In this document: positions 62,802-64,000 of the stretch, in pieces | Layout of the letters: every line of letters starts with the position of its first letter | Numbering within the stretch: position 1 is the first letter of the stretch | Assembly: GCF_035930445.1 (NCBI RefSeq) | Contig: NZ_CP142394.1 | Location: 3,195,501-3,259,500 of the forward strand | Origin: Sphingopyxis chilensis | GTDB lineage: Bacteria > Pseudomonadota > Alphaproteobacteria > Sphingomonadales > Sphingomonadaceae | Direction: 5' to 3' | Length of the DNA stretch: 64,000 nt | Program-made: the position numbers and the translations under genes | Notes under the pieces: generated by a model | What the model was told of the DNA's origin: nothing | What the model saw: only the letters and a program-made list of their open reading frames with translations | Database searches by the model: none

Positions 62802-63637
62802 TGATCGGCAGGCGGCAATGGATGGCGGGCGGCGCGGCCTTGGCAACGACGTTCGCAGCGGGACCGCTGATGGCGAAGGGCCTCAAGGCAAAACCCATCG
62901 GCATCCAGCTCTATACGGTGCGCGAACTCTTCGCGAACGACCCGATGGGGACGCTCGAGAAAGTGGCGGCTATCGGTTATCGCGAGGTGGAATATGGCGG
63001 CGGCGGTTACGACAAGATGGACCATGCCGCGCTCCGCAAGACGATGGACCGGCTGGGGCTGACCTCGCCCTCGATCCATGTCGGGTATGAAACGCTCGCG
63101 AGCGATTTCGACGGCGCGGTCGCGATGACCAAGGCGTTGGGCGCCGACACGCTGATCGTCCCTTATATGGCCGACACGCACCGCAATGCAGAGGGCTGGA
63201 AGGCCGCCGTCGCCGATTTCAACCGCTATGCCGAGCGGCTCAAGAAGGTCGGACTGGGCTTCGCCTATCACAATCATGATTTCGAGTTCACCGTGAAGCC
63301 GGACGGCGTCAGCCTGTTCGACACGCTGATCGCCGATGCCGACCCGACGCTCGTCGGGCTCGAGCTCGACCTGTTCTGGGCCATCGCCGCGGGCGAGGAT
63401 CCGAAGGCGATCATCCGGCGTCTGCCCGGCCGCATCTACGCCTATCACGTCAAGGATCGCACCATCGACGGCAAGATGACCAGCGTGGGCAAGGGCGTGA
63501 TCGATTTCGCCGACATCTTCACGCTCAATGCCGTCGCCGGCGTCCGGCATTTCTATGTCGAGAATGATCAGTCGCCGGCGCCCTATCTGCCCGACATCCG
63601 GACCAGCTTCACCACGCTCAGCCGCCTCCGCGCATAA
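62798..63637 (+). CDS. Tat-exported sugar phosphate isomerase/epimerase family protein (second copy)
   Basis: The 279-residue product overlaps the previous stop. It has a twin-arginine N-terminus (MMIGRRQWMAGGAALATTF) with cleavage near MAKG. The barrel shows GIQLYTVRELFANDP, FAYHNHDFEF, LELDLFWAIAAGEDP, YHVKDR and a C-terminal FYVENDQSP, matching the metal-binding isomerase/epimerase fold. Unlike the first copy it is exported, so it presumably acts on a periplasmic keto-sugar. Confidence 0.9.
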   Translation: MMIGRRQWMAGGAALATTFAAGPLMAKGLKAKPIGIQLYTVRELFANDPMGTLEKVAAIGYREVEYGGGGYDKMDHAALRKTMDRLGLTSPSIHVGYETLASDFDGAVAMTKALGADTLIVPYMADTHRNAEGWKAAVADFNRYAERLKKVGLGFAYHNHDFEFTVKPDGVSLFDTLIADADPTLVGLELDLFWAIAAGEDPKAIIRRLPGRIYAYHVKDRTIDGKMTSVGKGVIDFADIFTLNAVAGVRHFYVENDQSPAPYLPDIRTSFTTLSRLRA

Positions 63638-63657
63638 CCGATATTCGAGGATAAGAT

Positions 63658-64000
63658 ATGACCGACCAGTTCGATGCAATCGTCATCGGTTCCGGAGTGA
63701 GCGGCGGATGGGCCGCGAAGGAATTGACCGAGAAGGGCCTGAAGGTGCTGATGCTCGACCGCGGGGTGATGGTCGAGCATGGCGATTATGATTATGACGG
63801 CAAGCCGGCCTATGAGGTCCCGGCGCGCGACATGATGCCCAAGGCGCTGATGGACAGCGACTATTTTATCGCCAAGCATGGCTATGTCTCTCCGTCGAAC
63901 CGGAAATTCTACAACAACGACCGGGTCAATCCCTATGCCTATGGCGAGGGCGAGAAATTCTACTGGATCCGGCCCGGCGCGGTCGGCGGCAAGTCGCTGA
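63658..64000 (+). CDS. GMC-family oxidoreductase, 3' end outside window
   Basis: The 114 visible residues start at the ATG with GAGGATAA upstream and run off the window end. FAD-binding motif DAIVIGSGVSGGWAAKELTEKGLKVLMLDRG is clear, followed by NPYAYGEGEKFYWIRPGAVGGKSL, which is the usual second FAD contact. With the subunit-3 protein and cytochrome c, it resembles the large subunit of gluconate 2-dehydrogenase or glucoside 3-dehydrogenase. Confidence 0.93.
   Translation, partial: MTDQFDAIVIGSGVSGGWAAKELTEKGLKVLMLDRGVMVEHGDYDYDGKPAYEVPARDMMPKALMDSDYFIAKHGYVSPSNRKFYNNDRVNPYAYGEGEKFYWIRPGAVGGKSL

Overview
The window is about 64 kb of high-GC chromosome from an alphaproteobacterium. Everything points to the Sphingomonadaceae, most probably a Sphingopyxis-like organism. 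The evidence is strong G/C third-position bias, a DUF1013/TrcR-type regulator, a DUF1192 protein, sucC sitting apart from sucD but next to etfBA, and two palindromic repeat families (CATTGCGAGGAGCG type and CCGGACTTGATCCGG type) familiar from that group. I saw no rRNA, tRNA, insertion sequence, prophage or CRISPR array. Genus assignment is inference, as no search could be run.

Layout. 1-10 kb, mostly minus strand: an oxidoreductase coupled to an N-acyl-D-amino-acid deacylase; an exported methyltransferase-like protein with a PhnA-domain protein; an acyl-CoA dehydrogenase/phosphotransferase pair behind a perfect palindrome; a TonB-C-domain protein; a JmjC/cupin protein; a serine hydrolase. 10-20 kb: DUF389 membrane protein, etfBA, sucC, an M23 peptidase, a beta-lactamase-like lipoprotein, an exported single-cysteine MsrA coupled to a 35-residue membrane peptide, and aspartate aminotransferase. 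20-31 kb: fused pabB-pabC, acyl-CoA ligase, a MerC/Zur-type pair with an upstream palindrome, class I fumarase, an M20 peptidase, a VOC protein and a DUF481 outer-membrane protein. 31-44 kb: TonB-like protein, MBL hydrolase with TrcR, a LysR/azoreductase divergent pair, quinone oxidoreductase, HerA-like ATPase, a small AT-richer island, clpA and map. 44-56 kb: a PQQ quinohaemoprotein dehydrogenase, the nitrogen genes glnB-glnA with a sigma-54-like promoter, a self-contained HTH/membrane-protein module, a PQQ sugar dehydrogenase-like lipoprotein, a flavodoxin-fold protein, an M20 peptidase, an aldehyde dehydrogenase and argJ.

56.4-64 kb is the most distinctive part. It is a divergent locus with a Gfo/Idh/MocA oxidoreductase on one side. 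On the other is a tightly packed operon: cytochrome c, sugar isomerase/epimerase, MFS transporter, Tat-type TIM-barrel protein, DUF1080 protein, gluconate-2-dehydrogenase subunit-3-like protein, second isomerase/epimerase, and a GMC oxidoreductase cut by the window end. Four consecutive junctions overlap as ATGA. A near-consensus LacI-family operator lies in the divergent promoter region. The set matches what a periplasmic glycoside 3-dehydrogenase plus 3-keto-glycoside cleavage pathway would need.

Regulatory reading adds a second theme: the palindromes upstream of etfB and of the PQQ dehydrogenase share the core TTNACGTNAACGTCAA. This suggests that one MerR/LiuR-like regulator, not encoded here, links electron-transfer flavoprotein supply to alcohol or short-chain acid oxidation.
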